Source of the DNA: Bifidobacterium cuniculi
GTDB lineage: Bacteria > Actinomycetota > Actinomycetes > Actinomycetales > Bifidobacteriaceae
Assembly: GCF_000741575.1 (NCBI RefSeq)
Contig: NZ_JGYV01000001.1
Coordinates: 372,001 to 436,000 of the forward strand
Reading direction: 5' to 3'
Length of the DNA: 64,000 bases
The position numbers and the translations under genes were made by a program. Shown here in pieces: positions 1 to 9,615 of this stretch. A model generated the notes under the pieces. That model was not told where the DNA came from. It made no database searches and was given only the letters and a program-made list of their open reading frames with translations. Each line of letters begins with the position of its first letter. The first letter of the stretch is position 1.

Positions 1-25
1 GCCCCTGCATAGAGACGTGGACCGG

Positions 26-83
26 GATGTGTGAGGGCCCCTTTCCCCAGCCTGCAGGCTGGGGAAAGGGGCCCTCACACATC
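26..83. terminator. 58-nt perfect palindrome downstream of ackA
   Basis: The two 29-nt halves are exact reverse complements, centred on CTGCAG at 52-57, with no unpaired loop. It begins 21 nt past the ackA stop. There is no T-tract on either side. It is most likely the ackA transcript end, possibly bidirectional; a cruciform-forming element is the alternative. Confidence 0.6.
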
Positions 84-104
84 GTCATGCATACGTGGTG
101 GCAA

Positions 105-1331
105 TCACTTCACCTGGTTGCCGTATGTATCCTCGCCCTTGTCGGCGATAACTGCGGAACGGCGCGCGATGGCGAGTTCCTCGTTGGTGGGGTAGACCAC
201 GATCGTCACGGAGGAGTCGGGAGTGGAGATGACACGCGGCTCCTTGGAACGGGTGTCGTTCTTCTCCATGTCGAGCTTGACTCCGAAGGGCTCGAGTTTC
301 TCGCACACCATGCGACGCACGATCTCGTCGTTCTCGCCGACGCCGGCGGTGAAGGTCAGCGCGTCCAGGCCGCCCAGCTGTGCGGCGTAGGCGCCGATGT
401 AGCTGACGATGCGATGCACGTAGACATCGAGTGCCAGCTTGGCGTTCTCGTCGCCTTCCGCGATGAGGCGATGAACCTCGCGCATGTCGCCGAAGCCGGT
501 CATGCCCATCATGCCGGACTTCTTGTTGAACAGGTCATCGAGCTCGTCGACGTCCATGTTGGCGTTGCGGATGAGGTGGAAGACCGCGGCGGGATCGATG
601 TCACCGGTACGGGAACCCATGACGAGGCCCTCGAGCGGGGTCAGGCCCATGGAGGTCTCGATCGGCTTGCCGTTGAGCTCGGCGGAAGCGGAGGCGCCGT
701 TGCCGATGTGCAGGACGATCTGCTTGAAGTCCTTGGGGTCCTTGCCCAGGAACTCGGGTACCTGGGAGGAAACGAACCAGTGGGAGGTGCCGTGTGCGCC
801 GTAACGACGGATCTTGTACTTGTCGGCGACTTCCTTGTTGAGTGCGTAGGTGCTGGCAGCCTTCGGCAGCTGCTGGAAGAAGGAGGAATCGAAGACGAAC
901 ACCTGCGGCACTTCGGGAAGGAGTTCGCGCATGACCTCGGCGCCCTTGGCCTCCGGACCGTTGTGCAGCGGGGCAAGCACGGCCAGTTCCTCGACCTTGG
1001 CGATGGTGTCGTTGGTCACCAGTGCCGGATCGGGGAAGATGTCGCCACCCTGCACGACACGATGGCCGACGGCCACGATGCCGGCTTCGTCCAGGTTGGG
1101 GCCATACTCCTCGAAGAAGCCGAGGACACGCTTGAGGCCCTGCTCGTGGTTGTCGATCTTCTCCTCGAGCTCGTGCTTCTCGCCATTGTATTCGTACTTG
1201 TAATGGCCGTCGATCGGTTCGCCGATCTTCTCGACGAGGCCGGAGGCGAGGCCTTCGCCGGTCTCCAGGTCCACGAGCTGGTACTTGATCGAGCTCGATC
1301 CGGAATTGATGACAAGGACGGTTTTCGCCAT
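105..1331 (-). CDS. ackA: Acetate kinase
   Basis: Converts acetyl phosphate and ADP to acetate and ATP, the ATP-yielding last step of the bifid shunt in the cytoplasm. The 408-residue length is normal for the family. The N-terminal VLVINSGSSSIKYQL is the first phosphate-binding signature. The second signature lies around GHRVVQGG, followed by HIGNGAS and the GSRTGDIDP segment of the ASKHA fold. The start at 1331 gives the family N-terminus MAKTVLVIN and is preceded by GGAGGAAG; an in-frame extension upstream to 1385 is not conserved-looking. It is the last gene after xfp and pta on this strand, and a strong hairpin separates it from pta. Confidence 0.97.
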   Translation of the reverse strand: MAKTVLVINSGSSSIKYQLVDLETGEGLASGLVEKIGEPIDGHYKYEYNGEKHELEEKIDNHEQGLKRVLGFFEEYGPNLDEAGIVAVGHRVVQGGDIFPDPALVTNDTIAKVEELAVLAPLHNGPEAKGAEVMRELLPEVPQVFVFDSSFFQQLPKAASTYALNKEVADKYKIRRYGAHGTSHWFVSSQVPEFLGKDPKDFKQIVLHIGNGASASAELNGKPIETSMGLTPLEGLVMGSRTGDIDPAAVFHLIRNANMDVDELDDLFNKKSGMMGMTGFGDMREVHRLIAEGDENAKLALDVYVHRIVSYIGAYAAQLGGLDALTFTAGVGENDEIVRRMVCEKLEPFGVKLDMEKNDTRSKEPRVISTPDSSVTIVVYPTNEELAIARRSAVIADKGEDTYGNQVK

Positions 1332-1417
1332 GTGGGCTTCCTCCATTGGTGTAGGTTTGCCGTCGAAGGGCGGCATGATTTCCAACTACGTAGACTACTC
1401 GCGGTTTGCTACAAAAC

Positions 1418-1480
1418 GTTTGCCGGCGACACGATTCCCTCGGAATCGTGTCGCCGGGGGAGAGGTGTCGCCGGCAAACG
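1418..1480 (-). terminator. Overlapping hairpins between pta and ackA
   Basis: Two mutually exclusive stems share one arm. Stem A pairs 1423-1438 with 1442-1457 (16 bp, loop CTC). Stem B pairs 1418-1432 with 1466-1480 (15 bp). The shared partner GTGTCGCCGG occurs twice, at 1448-1457 and 1465-1474. The structure begins 4 nt after the pta stop and is followed on the minus strand by only a short run, TTTTG, so readthrough into ackA is plausible. Confidence 0.6.
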
Positions 1481-1483
1481 GCG

Positions 1484-3157
1484 TCAGTCCTGCTGTGCCT
1501 CGATGGCAGTGAGGGCAATCGTGTTGATGATGTCCTGGACGAGGGCCCCGCGGCTCAGGTCGTTGACCGGCTTGTTGAGGCCCTGCAGGATGGGGCCGAT
1601 GGCCAAGGCGCCGGAGGAGCGCTGCACGGCCTTGTAGCAGATGTTGCCGGAATCCAAGTCAGGGAACACGAATACGGAGACACGACCCGCCACTGGATTG
1701 CCGGGTGCCTTGACGTTGGCGACTTCCGGCGACCATGCCGCATCGAACTGGATGGGCCCCACCAGTTCGAGGTCCGGTTCCTTGTCACGCACGATGGCGG
1801 TGGCCTCGTCGACGAGGTCGACATCCGGTCCCTTGCCCGATCCCAGGGTGGAGTAGGAGAGCATGCCGACCCTGGGATCGATGGAGAAGGCACGTGCCGT
1901 ATGGGCGGACTGGACGGCAATGTCGGCCAACTGCTCGGGGTTCGGATCCAGGTTGATGGCGCAGTCCGCGAATACGGAGACATGGTCCTTCAGGCACATG
2001 AGGAAGGCGCCGGAGACGGAGGAGACACCGGGCTTGGTCTTGATGAGCTGGAGTGCGGGACGTACCGTGTTCGCGGTGGAGCTGATGGCTCCGGAGACCA
2101 GGCCATCAGCCAGGCCGAGGACAACGAGCATGGTACCGAAGTAGTTGGCATCGCGCAGGGTCTTGCGGGCCACGTCCGGGGTCATGCCCTTCTTGGCACG
2201 GATTTCGCACAGCTTGTCCACCATGCGCCCGAGTATCTGTTCGTCGTCCATGGACTGGAAGGTCGCCTTGTCCAGTGCCTTGAGGCCAAGTTTGGCGCCC
2301 CGTGCGAGGATTTCGTCGCGTTCCCCGATGATGGTGAGATCCACCACGCCGGAGTCGAGAAGGTAGTTCGCGGCGGAGATGATGCGGTCGTCCTGGCCTT
2401 CCGGCAGGACGATGGTCTTGCGGTTGCGCTTGGCACGGGCCAGCAAATCGTATTGGAAGGCGTAAGGCGTGGTCGGGGGAAGGAAGGGGGCATCCAACAG
2501 CTTGACCAGGTCTTCGTCCTTGACATGTGCACGGAAGGAGGCGATGGCATCCTTTGATGCGGTATGCTCGAGATTGATGAACGGCACCGTCCAGACGGGG
2601 ACTTCATGGTCCTTGAAGGTCTCCTGCAGAGAAATGCATTGGTTTTCGTCGCATCCCGTGATGAACACGCCGATGACCTTGGTGCCTGCCTTGGTGATGA
2701 CCTCCTCGCAGGTCTCGATGGTTTCGCGCACTTCGTCCGGTGTGCGATGCAGCGTGCATACCGTCAGCAGGACCGGCGCCTGCAGGTCGGCCGATACGTC
2801 GGCATTGAAGGTGAAGCGTTCGGGATCGCCGACATTGCTGCGGTCGGATCCGACGATGATGCGCAGCTCGGGGGCGATGCGCGCATTGGTGTCGACGAAC
2901 TTGGCCACGATCTGCTCGCGGGCCTTCTCCTTGTCGAGCCGTGCATCCCGAAGAGTCACGCCGATTGCTTGCTCACGCGTCTGATGGGCGGATGCGAATT
3001 CGAGCAGTAGGTCCGTGAAGGTTTCCGTCGGCGATACGGCGGGGCGGAACACACTGGTCGTGCGATGTTCGGAAAGGACGTCGACGATGCCCAAGGCCAC
3101 GGCATTGCGTCCGTTGCCTGGTTCCGGGCTGATGATGCTGACGTTCTTCAGGCTCAC
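1484..3157 (-). CDS. pta: Phosphate acetyltransferase
   Basis: Interconverts acetyl phosphate and acetyl-CoA, linking the phosphoketolase product to CoA metabolism. The protein has 557 residues. The C-terminal part, from about LLARAKRNRKTIVLPEGQDD onward, is the PTA/PTB catalytic domain. The N-terminal half resembles the P-loop/BioD-like domain of long Pta forms, ending near VIGVFITGCDENQ. The start is GTG at 3157 with AAAGGAG five nt upstream; an ATG at 3196 lacks such a site. It sits between xfp and ackA, which hand acetyl phosphate to each other. Confidence 0.95.
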   Translation of the reverse strand: MSLKNVSIISPEPGNGRNAVALGIVDVLSEHRTTSVFRPAVSPTETFTDLLLEFASAHQTREQAIGVTLRDARLDKEKAREQIVAKFVDTNARIAPELRIIVGSDRSNVGDPERFTFNADVSADLQAPVLLTVCTLHRTPDEVRETIETCEEVITKAGTKVIGVFITGCDENQCISLQETFKDHEVPVWTVPFINLEHTASKDAIASFRAHVKDEDLVKLLDAPFLPPTTPYAFQYDLLARAKRNRKTIVLPEGQDDRIISAANYLLDSGVVDLTIIGERDEILARGAKLGLKALDKATFQSMDDEQILGRMVDKLCEIRAKKGMTPDVARKTLRDANYFGTMLVVLGLADGLVSGAISSTANTVRPALQLIKTKPGVSSVSGAFLMCLKDHVSVFADCAINLDPNPEQLADIAVQSAHTARAFSIDPRVGMLSYSTLGSGKGPDVDLVDEATAIVRDKEPDLELVGPIQFDAAWSPEVANVKAPGNPVAGRVSVFVFPDLDSGNICYKAVQRSSGALAIGPILQGLNKPVNDLSRGALVQDIINTIALTAIEAQQD

Positions 3158-3238
3158 ATTGGCTCCTTTGGTAGATGTGGCAGATGGCACAGGCAAGACC
3201 GATGGACAGGATGGTCACGCCGGCGTGCACAAGCCCCT

Positions 3239-3244
3239 ATTGTA
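3239..3244 (-). promoter_or_regulatory. Possible -10 box for pta
   Basis: On the minus strand this reads TACAAT, about 80 nt before the GTG start. The matching -35 position (TGTGGT at 17 nt) is weak, so only the -10 assignment has support. Confidence 0.35.
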
Positions 3245-3310
3245 CGCGTCCGTATATCCGCACCACACCGGCAAGGGCTGGGTTCAGGCAGGATGTGACG
3301 AAGCCCACAT

Positions 3311-3352
3311 ACAGGAAAGGACCCCGCACATTCGCACGGGGTCCTTTCCTGT
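3311..3352 (-). terminator. Terminator hairpin after xfp
   Basis: ACAGGAAAGGACCCCG at 3311-3326 pairs perfectly with 3337-3352 around a 10-nt loop, 42 nt past the xfp stop. No T-tract follows on the minus strand. It insulates the highly expressed xfp from pta. Confidence 0.7.
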
Positions 3353-3393
3353 CGGCCTATCGGATGATGGCAACCGTCAGGGACGGGCAGTCA

Positions 3394-5871
3394 TCACTCG
3401 TTGTCGCCGGCGGTGGCAGCGGTCGCGGAAATCGCGCCCTGCTTGTCGGTGTTGACGCCCGGCCACACCCAGTCGGTGAACTCCGGGATGTCGTAGCCGT
3501 TGTCGACTGCGAACTGGAACGCCTTCTTGCGGAACGCGTTGAGTTCATCGATCTTGTCGGCGTACTTGTCGGCGTCGATCAGGCGCAGCGCCTCGGCCTG
3601 GAGTGCGTAGCGATCCATGTCGTTGACGCGGACCATGTCGAACGGCGTGGTCGTGGAGCCCTGCTCCTTGTAACCGACGACGTGGAAGTTGTCGTGGTTC
3701 GGGCGGTCGTAGATCAGGCCGCGCACGTCCTGGGCATAGGAGTGGTACGCGAACAGGACCGGCTTGTCGGCGGTGAACAGCTCGGCGAAGTCCTCGTCGG
3801 ACATCGCTTCGTCGTTGTTCTCCTGGGACTGCAGCTTGAGCAGGTCCACCACGTTGACGACCTTGAACTTGATGCCCATCTGGTTGAGGGCATCGGCAGC
3901 GGCCATGGTCTCCTGGGTCGGGACGTCGCCGGCGGCGGCGAGCACGACCTGGACCTCGTCGTTGTTGTCCGCGTTGGACGCCCACTTCCACTCGGCGGCG
4001 CCGGCCTCGAGCTCGGCACGGGCCTCGTCGAGGGTCACCCACGTCGGGGCAGGCTGCTTGCCGGCGAAGATGGCGTTGATGGCGTTGGTGGACTTGAAGC
4101 ACTTCTCGGAGATGGCGAGCAGCATGTTCGCATCCGTCGCGAAGTAGATGTTGGTCACGTGGTCGTTGTTGAAGGTCTTGTTGATCAGCAGCGAGGTGAC
4201 GCCCGGGTCCTGGTGCGAGAAGCCGTTGTGGTCCTGGCGCCAGACGTGCGAGGAGACCAGGAGGTTCATCGAGGAGATCGGCTTGCGCCACGGGATCTCA
4301 CGGACGGTGGCCTCGAGCCACTTCGCATGCTGGTTGAGCATGGAGTCGATCACGTGCACGAAGGACTCGTAGGAGCTCCAGATGCCGTGGCGGCCGGTGA
4401 GCAGGTAGGCCTCGAGGAAACCTTCGCACTGGTGCTCGGAGAGCTGCTCGGTGACCTGGCCGGTCACTGCCATGTTCTCGTCGACCAGGGCGGACAGGTA
4501 GCCGTTGTCCCACTGCTTCTTGGTGACCTCGTAGGTCGCGTTGAGGCGGTTGGAAGCGGTCTCATCCGGTCCGAAGATGCGGAAGGAATCCGGGTTGTTC
4601 TTGATGATGTCGCGGCAGTAGGCGCCCAGGGAGCGCGGAGCCTCGACCTGGCCCCAGCCGTGGCCGTATTCCTTGACGCCGGTGACCTCGTAGTCGTCGA
4701 GGTTCGGCAGCTTGAGGTCCTCGCGGATCACGCCGCCGTTGGCGTTCGGGTTGGCGCCGATGCGCAGCTCGCCCTTCGGCATGAACTCGGTGACGTCTTC
4801 CTTGATGGAGCCGTCCTCGTTGAAGAGCTCTTCCGGCTTGTAGGATTCCATCCACTCCTTGAGGACCTCGAAGTGCTCCTCGGTGTCGCGGGCGGAAGCC
4901 AGCGGGACCTGGTGCGCACGCCAGGAGCCCTCGGTCTTCTTGCCGTCGATGAACTTCGGGCAGGTCCAGCCCTTCGGGGTGCGGAAGATGATCATCGGGT
5001 AGAACGGACGGGACATGTCGTCGGTCTGGGCCGCAGCCTTGATGTCGCAGATCTCGTCGAAGACGGTCTCGAACAGCTCGGCGAAGCGGCGGTGGATCGA
5101 CAGGTGGTCCTCGTTGTCGAAGCCGGCGACGAACTCGTACGGGTGGTAGCCCATGCCGCGGAAGAAGTCGTGCAGCTCCTCATCGGAGATGCGGGCGAGG
5201 ATGGTCGGGTTGGCGATCTTGTAGCCGTTGAGGTGCAGGATCGGCAGCACGATGCCGTCGGTGCGCGGGTTGATGAGCTTGTTGGACTGCCAGCCGGTGG
5301 CCAGCGGGCCGGTCTCGGCTTCGCCGTCGCCGATGATGCAGGGCACGAACAGGCTCGGGTTGTTCATCACGGCGCCGTAGGCGTGGGAGAGCGCGTAGCC
5401 GAGCTCGCCACCCTCGTGGATGGAGCCCGGGGTCTCCGGGGCGAAGTGGGACGGGATGCCGCCCGGGTAGGAGAACTGGCGGAAGAACTTCTGCAGGCCA
5501 GCCTCATCCTTGGTGATGTTCGGGTAGTACTCGGTGTAGGTGCCGTCCACATAGGACTGCGCGGTGCCGGCAGGGCCGCCGTGGCCAGGACCCATGATGA
5601 ACACGGTGTTCTGCTGGTGGTCGGCAATCAGGCGGTTGATGTGAGCCAGAAGGAAGTTCAGGCCCGGGGTGGTGCCCCAGTGGCCGACGAGACGGTGCTT
5701 GACGTCGTCGCGGGTGAAGGGCTCCTTCATCAGCGGGTTGCTGCGAAGGTAGATCTGGCCGATGGACATGTAGTTGGTCACACGCCAGTACTTATCCATG
5801 CCTTCGATAGCCTCTTCGGAAACCGGTCGGTCCAGCTTCGCCCAGGGGGTGCCAATAACAGGATTGGTCAT
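3394..5871 (-). CDS. xfp: Xylulose-5-phosphate/fructose-6-phosphate phosphoketolase
   Basis: Thiamine diphosphate enzyme that splits xylulose-5-P or fructose-6-P with phosphate into acetyl phosphate plus glyceraldehyde-3-P or erythrose-4-P. It is the defining enzyme of the bifid shunt. The 825 residues match bifidobacterial Xfp from the N-terminus [14 protein letters not shown]. Visible family segments are GPGHGGPAG, the ThDP/Mg region [14 protein letters not shown], and [18 protein letters not shown]. The start at 5871 has two tandem AGGAG sites just upstream; the longer in-frame extension is not protein-like. The product feeds pta and ackA downstream. It is divergent from guaA. Confidence 0.98.
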   Translation of the reverse strand: MTNPVIGTPWAKLDRPVSEEAIEGMDKYWRVTNYMSIGQIYLRSNPLMKEPFTRDDVKHRLVGHWGTTPGLNFLLAHINRLIADHQQNTVFIMGPGHGGPAGTAQSYVDGTYTEYYPNITKDEAGLQKFFRQFSYPGGIPSHFAPETPGSIHEGGELGYALSHAYGAVMNNPSLFVPCIIGDGEAETGPLATGWQSNKLINPRTDGIVLPILHLNGYKIANPTILARISDEELHDFFRGMGYHPYEFVAGFDNEDHLSIHRRFAELFETVFDEICDIKAAAQTDDMSRPFYPMIIFRTPKGWTCPKFIDGKKTEGSWRAHQVPLASARDTEEHFEVLKEWMESYKPEELFNEDGSIKEDVTEFMPKGELRIGANPNANGGVIREDLKLPNLDDYEVTGVKEYGHGWGQVEAPRSLGAYCRDIIKNNPDSFRIFGPDETASNRLNATYEVTKKQWDNGYLSALVDENMAVTGQVTEQLSEHQCEGFLEAYLLTGRHGIWSSYESFVHVIDSMLNQHAKWLEATVREIPWRKPISSMNLLVSSHVWRQDHNGFSHQDPGVTSLLINKTFNNDHVTNIYFATDANMLLAISEKCFKSTNAINAIFAGKQPAPTWVTLDEARAELEAGAAEWKWASNADNNDEVQVVLAAAGDVPTQETMAAADALNQMGIKFKVVNVVDLLKLQSQENNDEAMSDEDFAELFTADKPVLFAYHSYAQDVRGLIYDRPNHDNFHVVGYKEQGSTTTPFDMVRVNDMDRYALQAEALRLIDADKYADKIDELNAFRKKAFQFAVDNGYDIPEFTDWVWPGVNTDKQGAISATAATAGDNE

Positions 5872-5911
5872 ATGTACTCCTGTACTCCTGCACGGCCACG
5901 GTCGGCCGTGC
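5872..5911 (-). promoter_or_regulatory. xfp leader: hairpin and duplicated Shine-Dalgarno
   Basis: Read on the minus strand, AGGAGTAC is repeated twice in tandem directly before CATATG, giving two candidate ribosome sites at different spacing. Immediately upstream, GCACGGCC at 5890-5897 pairs with 5904-5911 around a 6-nt loop. The hairpin lies at the foot of the ribosome site and may stabilise the message or affect initiation. That role is inferred. Confidence 0.5.
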
Positions 5912-6350
5912 GATTTGTTTTCCGTAAGGGCATGGGATCCGCATGTCCTTCCACTGGGAAGGCACCCCATGTCCGGTCGCAAGACATGGTACGTGAACTC
6001 TCTGACTTTTTTGCGCTTTTTGACACCCTATGAGTGAATTTGTGCGATAATCTACCGATTCTGGGCGTTTTTCCAAGACGATTGTGCATTCATCGTTGGC
6101 GCCATCGATGGCGAGAACCGTTGCAACGGTGCCATTTGCGGTTTTCCCTGCCGCATTTTCCCGTTCGATTGTGGGAGTTTCGTGGCGGCGTGTTGAACTG
6201 AATCGAACATTTGTGCTCCCGCCCCGGACGAAGGCGCCCGCCATGCTCGACGACAGGCGGTCAATGTCTACTTCGGGCATCACAATGGTGCTGGTGCCAG
6301 GCACATCGCATGCACCACACCGCACCGTTCATCAATAAGGAGTCTTCCAT
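5912..6350. promoter_or_regulatory. xfp-guaA divergent intergenic region
   Basis: This is a 440-nt stretch without a gene. On the plus strand an extended -10, TGCGATAAT at 6043-6051, has TTGACA at 6020-6025, though the 20-nt spacer is long. It would give guaA a leader of nearly 300 nt. That leader contains short inverted repeats (for example CCGTTGCAACGG near 6117-6128) but no riboswitch that I recognise. The xfp promoter must lie here too; no convincing minus-strand pair was found. Confidence 0.4.
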
Positions 6351-7913
6351 ATGGCACAAGGGCCGGTCCTCGTCATCGATTTCGGCGCCCAGTACGCACA
6401 GCTGATTGCGCGTCGGGTCCGTGAGGCGCATATCTATTCGGAGCTTGTTCCCCATTCCATGCCGGTCAGCGACATGCTGGCCAAGGACCCCTCCGCCATC
6501 ATCCTTTCCGGCGGCCCCGCATCCGTCTATGAAGACGGTGCCCCCACGGTGGATCCATCCCTTTTCGAGGCGGGCGTGCCCGTATTGGGAATCTGCTACG
6601 GATTCCAGGCCATGGCCTATGCCCTTGGCGGCGACGTGGACAAGGCGGCCTTGGGCGAGTACGGCAAGACCAGGACCGTCATCGACCATGCCGAGGGGTT
6701 GCTGGCGGGCTCACCCGGGGAACAGGTCACCTGGATGAGCCACGGTGTGGCGGTCAACCGTGCTCCCGATGGGTTCGAGGTGCTGGCGCATACCGAAGGG
6801 GCGCCGGTGGCGGCCATGCAGGATCCGGCACGCAAGCTCTATGGCGTGCAGTGGCATCCGGAGGTCAAGCACACGCCGCTGGGGCAGTACCTCATCGAGA
6901 CCTTCCTGTACGAATGCGCGGGCCTGGAACGCAACTGGGATGCTTCCGGCATCATCGAGTACCAAGTGTCCAGGATCCGTGAGCGCGTCGGCGATGCCCA
7001 GGTCATCTGCGGCCTGTCGGGCGGCGTGGACTCCGCCGTGGCGGCGGCCTTGGTCAACAAGGCCATCGGCGACCAGCTCACCTGTGTCTTCGTCGACCAC
7101 GGCCTGCTGCGCAAGGGGGAGGCCGAACAGGTGCGACATGACTTCGTAGAGGCGACCGGCATCAAGCTCATCACCGTGGACGCCTCCAAGGAATTCCTCG
7201 AGGCGCTCGATGGCGTGACCGACCCGGAGGCCAAGCGCAAGATCATCGGGGAGAAGTTCATCCGCACCTTCGAACAGGCGCAACGCCAGGTGATCGAGGA
7301 GGCCGGCGCATCCGGCAAGGAGGTCAAGTTCCTCGTGCAGGGCACGCTGTACCCGGATGTCGTGGAATCCGGCGGCGGAGACGGTGCGGCCAACATCAAG
7401 AGCCACCACAACGTGGGCGGTCTTCCGGACGACCTCAAGTTCGAGCTCATCGAGCCGCTGCGGACCCTGTTCAAGGACGAAGTGCGCGCCATCGGCACGC
7501 AGCTCGGACTGCCCGAGGAGATGGTATGGCGCCAGCCGTTCCCGGGGCCCGGCCTGGGCATCCGCATCATCGGCGCCATCACCGAAGATCGCCTGGACGT
7601 GCTGCGTGACGCCGATGCCATTGCCCGCGAGGAACTCTCGAAGGCGGGGCTCGACCGCGACATCTGGCAGTGCCCGGTCGTCCTGCTCGCCGACGTGCAT
7701 TCGGTGGGTGTCCAGGGCGACGAGCGCACCTATGGCATGCCCATCGTGCTGCGGCCCGTCAGCTCCGAGGACGCGATGACCGCCGATTGGTCGCGCGTTC
7801 CCTACGACGTGCTGGCCACCATCTCCACGCGCATCACCAACGAGTGCCGGCAGATCAACCGCGTGGTCCTGGATTGCACTTCCAAGCCGCCGGCCACCAT
7901 CGAGTGGGAGTGA
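6351..7913 (+). CDS. guaA: GMP synthase (glutamine-hydrolysing)
   Basis: Amidates XMP to GMP using glutamine and ATP, the final step of de novo guanylate synthesis. The 520 residues hold an N-terminal class I glutamine amidotransferase domain with the nucleophile in [13 protein letters not shown] and the His-Glu pair in [10 protein letters not shown]. The ATP pyrophosphatase domain follows, with the P-loop GLSGGVDS, and then the C-terminal dimerisation domain ending [11 protein letters not shown]. The ATG follows AAGGAG with good spacing. Downstream 106 nt lead to the amylase gene. Confidence 0.98.
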   Translation: MAQGPVLVIDFGAQYAQLIARRVREAHIYSELVPHSMPVSDMLAKDPSAIILSGGPASVYEDGAPTVDPSLFEAGVPVLGICYGFQAMAYALGGDVDKAALGEYGKTRTVIDHAEGLLAGSPGEQVTWMSHGVAVNRAPDGFEVLAHTEGAPVAAMQDPARKLYGVQWHPEVKHTPLGQYLIETFLYECAGLERNWDASGIIEYQVSRIRERVGDAQVICGLSGGVDSAVAAALVNKAIGDQLTCVFVDHGLLRKGEAEQVRHDFVEATGIKLITVDASKEFLEALDGVTDPEAKRKIIGEKFIRTFEQAQRQVIEEAGASGKEVKFLVQGTLYPDVVESGGGDGAANIKSHHNVGGLPDDLKFELIEPLRTLFKDEVRAIGTQLGLPEEMVWRQPFPGPGLGIRIIGAITEDRLDVLRDADAIAREELSKAGLDRDIWQCPVVLLADVHSVGVQGDERTYGMPIVLRPVSSEDAMTADWSRVPYDVLATISTRITNECRQINRVVLDCTSKPPATIEWE

Positions 7914-8019
7914 GATCCTCCACCCCATACGGCGGGGCATGGGCCGGCGTCTGCGCCGTTTCCGTGCCCCGCTTCGTCGTACCGACGGACCTGCGCAGAC
8001 GGACATGAAGGAGTCGACG

Positions 8020-9462
8020 ATGCACGAGACACTGATGCAATGCTTCGAATGGTACCTGCCCGATGACGGTTCCACCTGGAACCGCCTGGCCGGCCAGGCG
8101 TCCGCACTTGCCGGGGCAGGCATCACCAAGGCATGGCTGCCGCCGGCCTCCAAGGGGGCGGGCGGCATCACCGACCCCGGCTACGGCGTCTATGACCTCT
8201 ATGACCTAGGGGAGTTCCCCTCCAAGGGGGCCGTCCGCACCAAGTACGGTACACGTGAGGAATACCTGGCGGCAATCCGCGCCATGCAGGCAGCAGGTAT
8301 CGAAGTGCTCGCCGATGTCGTGCTCAACCATCGCATGGGAGGCGACGAGCGTGAGAGGGCACGCGTACGGGCCGTCGATCCCCATGACCAGCACAGGAAC
8401 GTCTCCGACCCCTTCGACATCGAGACATACACGCGGTTCACCTTCCCCGCACGAGCCGGCGCCTACTCCGATTTCATCTGGGACCGGCACGACTTCACGG
8501 GCACCAGCAGGAAGATCGGCGGCGAACGCCAGGTGCTGCTGTTCGACGGCAAGCAGTGGAACCCGAACGTCAGTGACGAACGAGGCAATTTCGACTACGT
8601 CCTGGGAATCGACGTCGATTTCTCCTCACCCCGCGTCCGGGAGGAATTGACCCGCTGGGGGCAATGGTTCGTCGAGACCACCGGCGTGGACGGATTCCGG
8701 CTCGACGCCGTCAAGCACATCGACTCCACCTTCTTCGCCCCCTGGCTGGCGCACATGCGCACCGTCGGCCACCATCCTCGGTTTGCCGTGGGGGAGTACT
8801 GGGGATACGACGCCCCCACCCTCCAGCGATACCTTGCCGATGTCGACCACAGCATGACGGTGTTCGACGTGCCGTTGCACCTGCGTTTTCGCGACGCCTC
8901 GGAACAGGGGGGGGGCCGGTTCGACATGCGCACCCTGCTGGCCGGCACCCTCTCGGCATGCGAGCCGGACAGCGCGGTCGCCTTCGTCGACAACCACGAC
9001 ACCCAGCCAGGCCAGAGCCTCGAATCATGGGTACGGCCGTGGTTCAAGCCGCACGCCTACGCCTTCATCCTGCTGCGCGACCTTCCCTACCCATGCGTGT
9101 TCCATGGCGACTGGTACGGCATCCCCCACAGCGACTACGCGCCCCGGCCATGGCTGCCGACCCTGACTTGGATCCGCGCCCACCTGCTGGGAGACTGCCT
9201 CACCGACTACCGGACCGACGACCCGCACGCCCTGTGCTGGCAGGTGCACGGCGACCACCCCATCGTGGTGGCCATGGGCAACGGCTCGCGCTTCACCCAA
9301 GCCATCCATGACCCCGCACTTGCCGGACGACGGTTCGTGGACATCCTCGGCGCCGCGGAACCCGTCCGGGTGGACGGCGACGGCAACGGGCTCTTCACGT
9401 GTCCCGAAGGCGCCGCTGCAGTGTTCCTGGACGAACACGATGCAGCCGGTCTGCCTGCGTGA
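8020..9462 (+). CDS. Cytoplasmic alpha-amylase, GH13
   Basis: Hydrolyses alpha-1,4-glucans. There is no signal peptide, and the N-terminus HETLMQCFEWYLP matches intracellular AmyA-type enzymes of the GH13_5 kind. The protein has 480 residues. GH13 regions are clear: DVVLNH, GFRLDAVKHI with nucleophile D229, AVGEYWGYD with acid/base E259, and FVDNHDTQ with D327. The start at 8020 has AAGGAG six nt upstream. It likely acts on imported maltodextrins or glycogen. Oddity: codons around residue 297 contain a run of nine G (8907-8915), a slippage-prone tract inside the catalytic barrel. Confidence 0.92.
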   Translation: MHETLMQCFEWYLPDDGSTWNRLAGQASALAGAGITKAWLPPASKGAGGITDPGYGVYDLYDLGEFPSKGAVRTKYGTREEYLAAIRAMQAAGIEVLADVVLNHRMGGDERERARVRAVDPHDQHRNVSDPFDIETYTRFTFPARAGAYSDFIWDRHDFTGTSRKIGGERQVLLFDGKQWNPNVSDERGNFDYVLGIDVDFSSPRVREELTRWGQWFVETTGVDGFRLDAVKHIDSTFFAPWLAHMRTVGHHPRFAVGEYWGYDAPTLQRYLADVDHSMTVFDVPLHLRFRDASEQGGGRFDMRTLLAGTLSACEPDSAVAFVDNHDTQPGQSLESWVRPWFKPHAYAFILLRDLPYPCVFHGDWYGIPHSDYAPRPWLPTLTWIRAHLLGDCLTDYRTDDPHALCWQVHGDHPIVVAMGNGSRFTQAIHDPALAGRRFVDILGAAEPVRVDGDGNGLFTCPEGAAAVFLDEHDAAGLPA

Positions 9463-9615
9463 ACGCACCCGCGTGGTTGCGTCACACGCGAACGCGGCCA
9501 CGCCGGCGCGCCCGTGCCCCCTAGCATGGGGGCAGCGAGGGCAGTCTGCCCTCCCAGACGGCATCCACCAGGACATCACGCTCCCGACGGGGCGAGGAAG
9601 CATGACACGACACTG

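Noticed and set aside
3175-6033. Very long open frame on the strand opposite xfp
   Set aside because: It mirrors the codon structure of xfp, has a Val/Leu/Gly/Asp-rich composition without motifs, and the opposite strand encodes a certain gene. Same reasoning for open frames opposite the amylopullulanase, tail fibre, pcrA and alaS genes.
6052-6350. Possible purine riboswitch in the long guaA leader
   Set aside because: No recognisable aptamer core or expression platform was found; only small inverted repeats.
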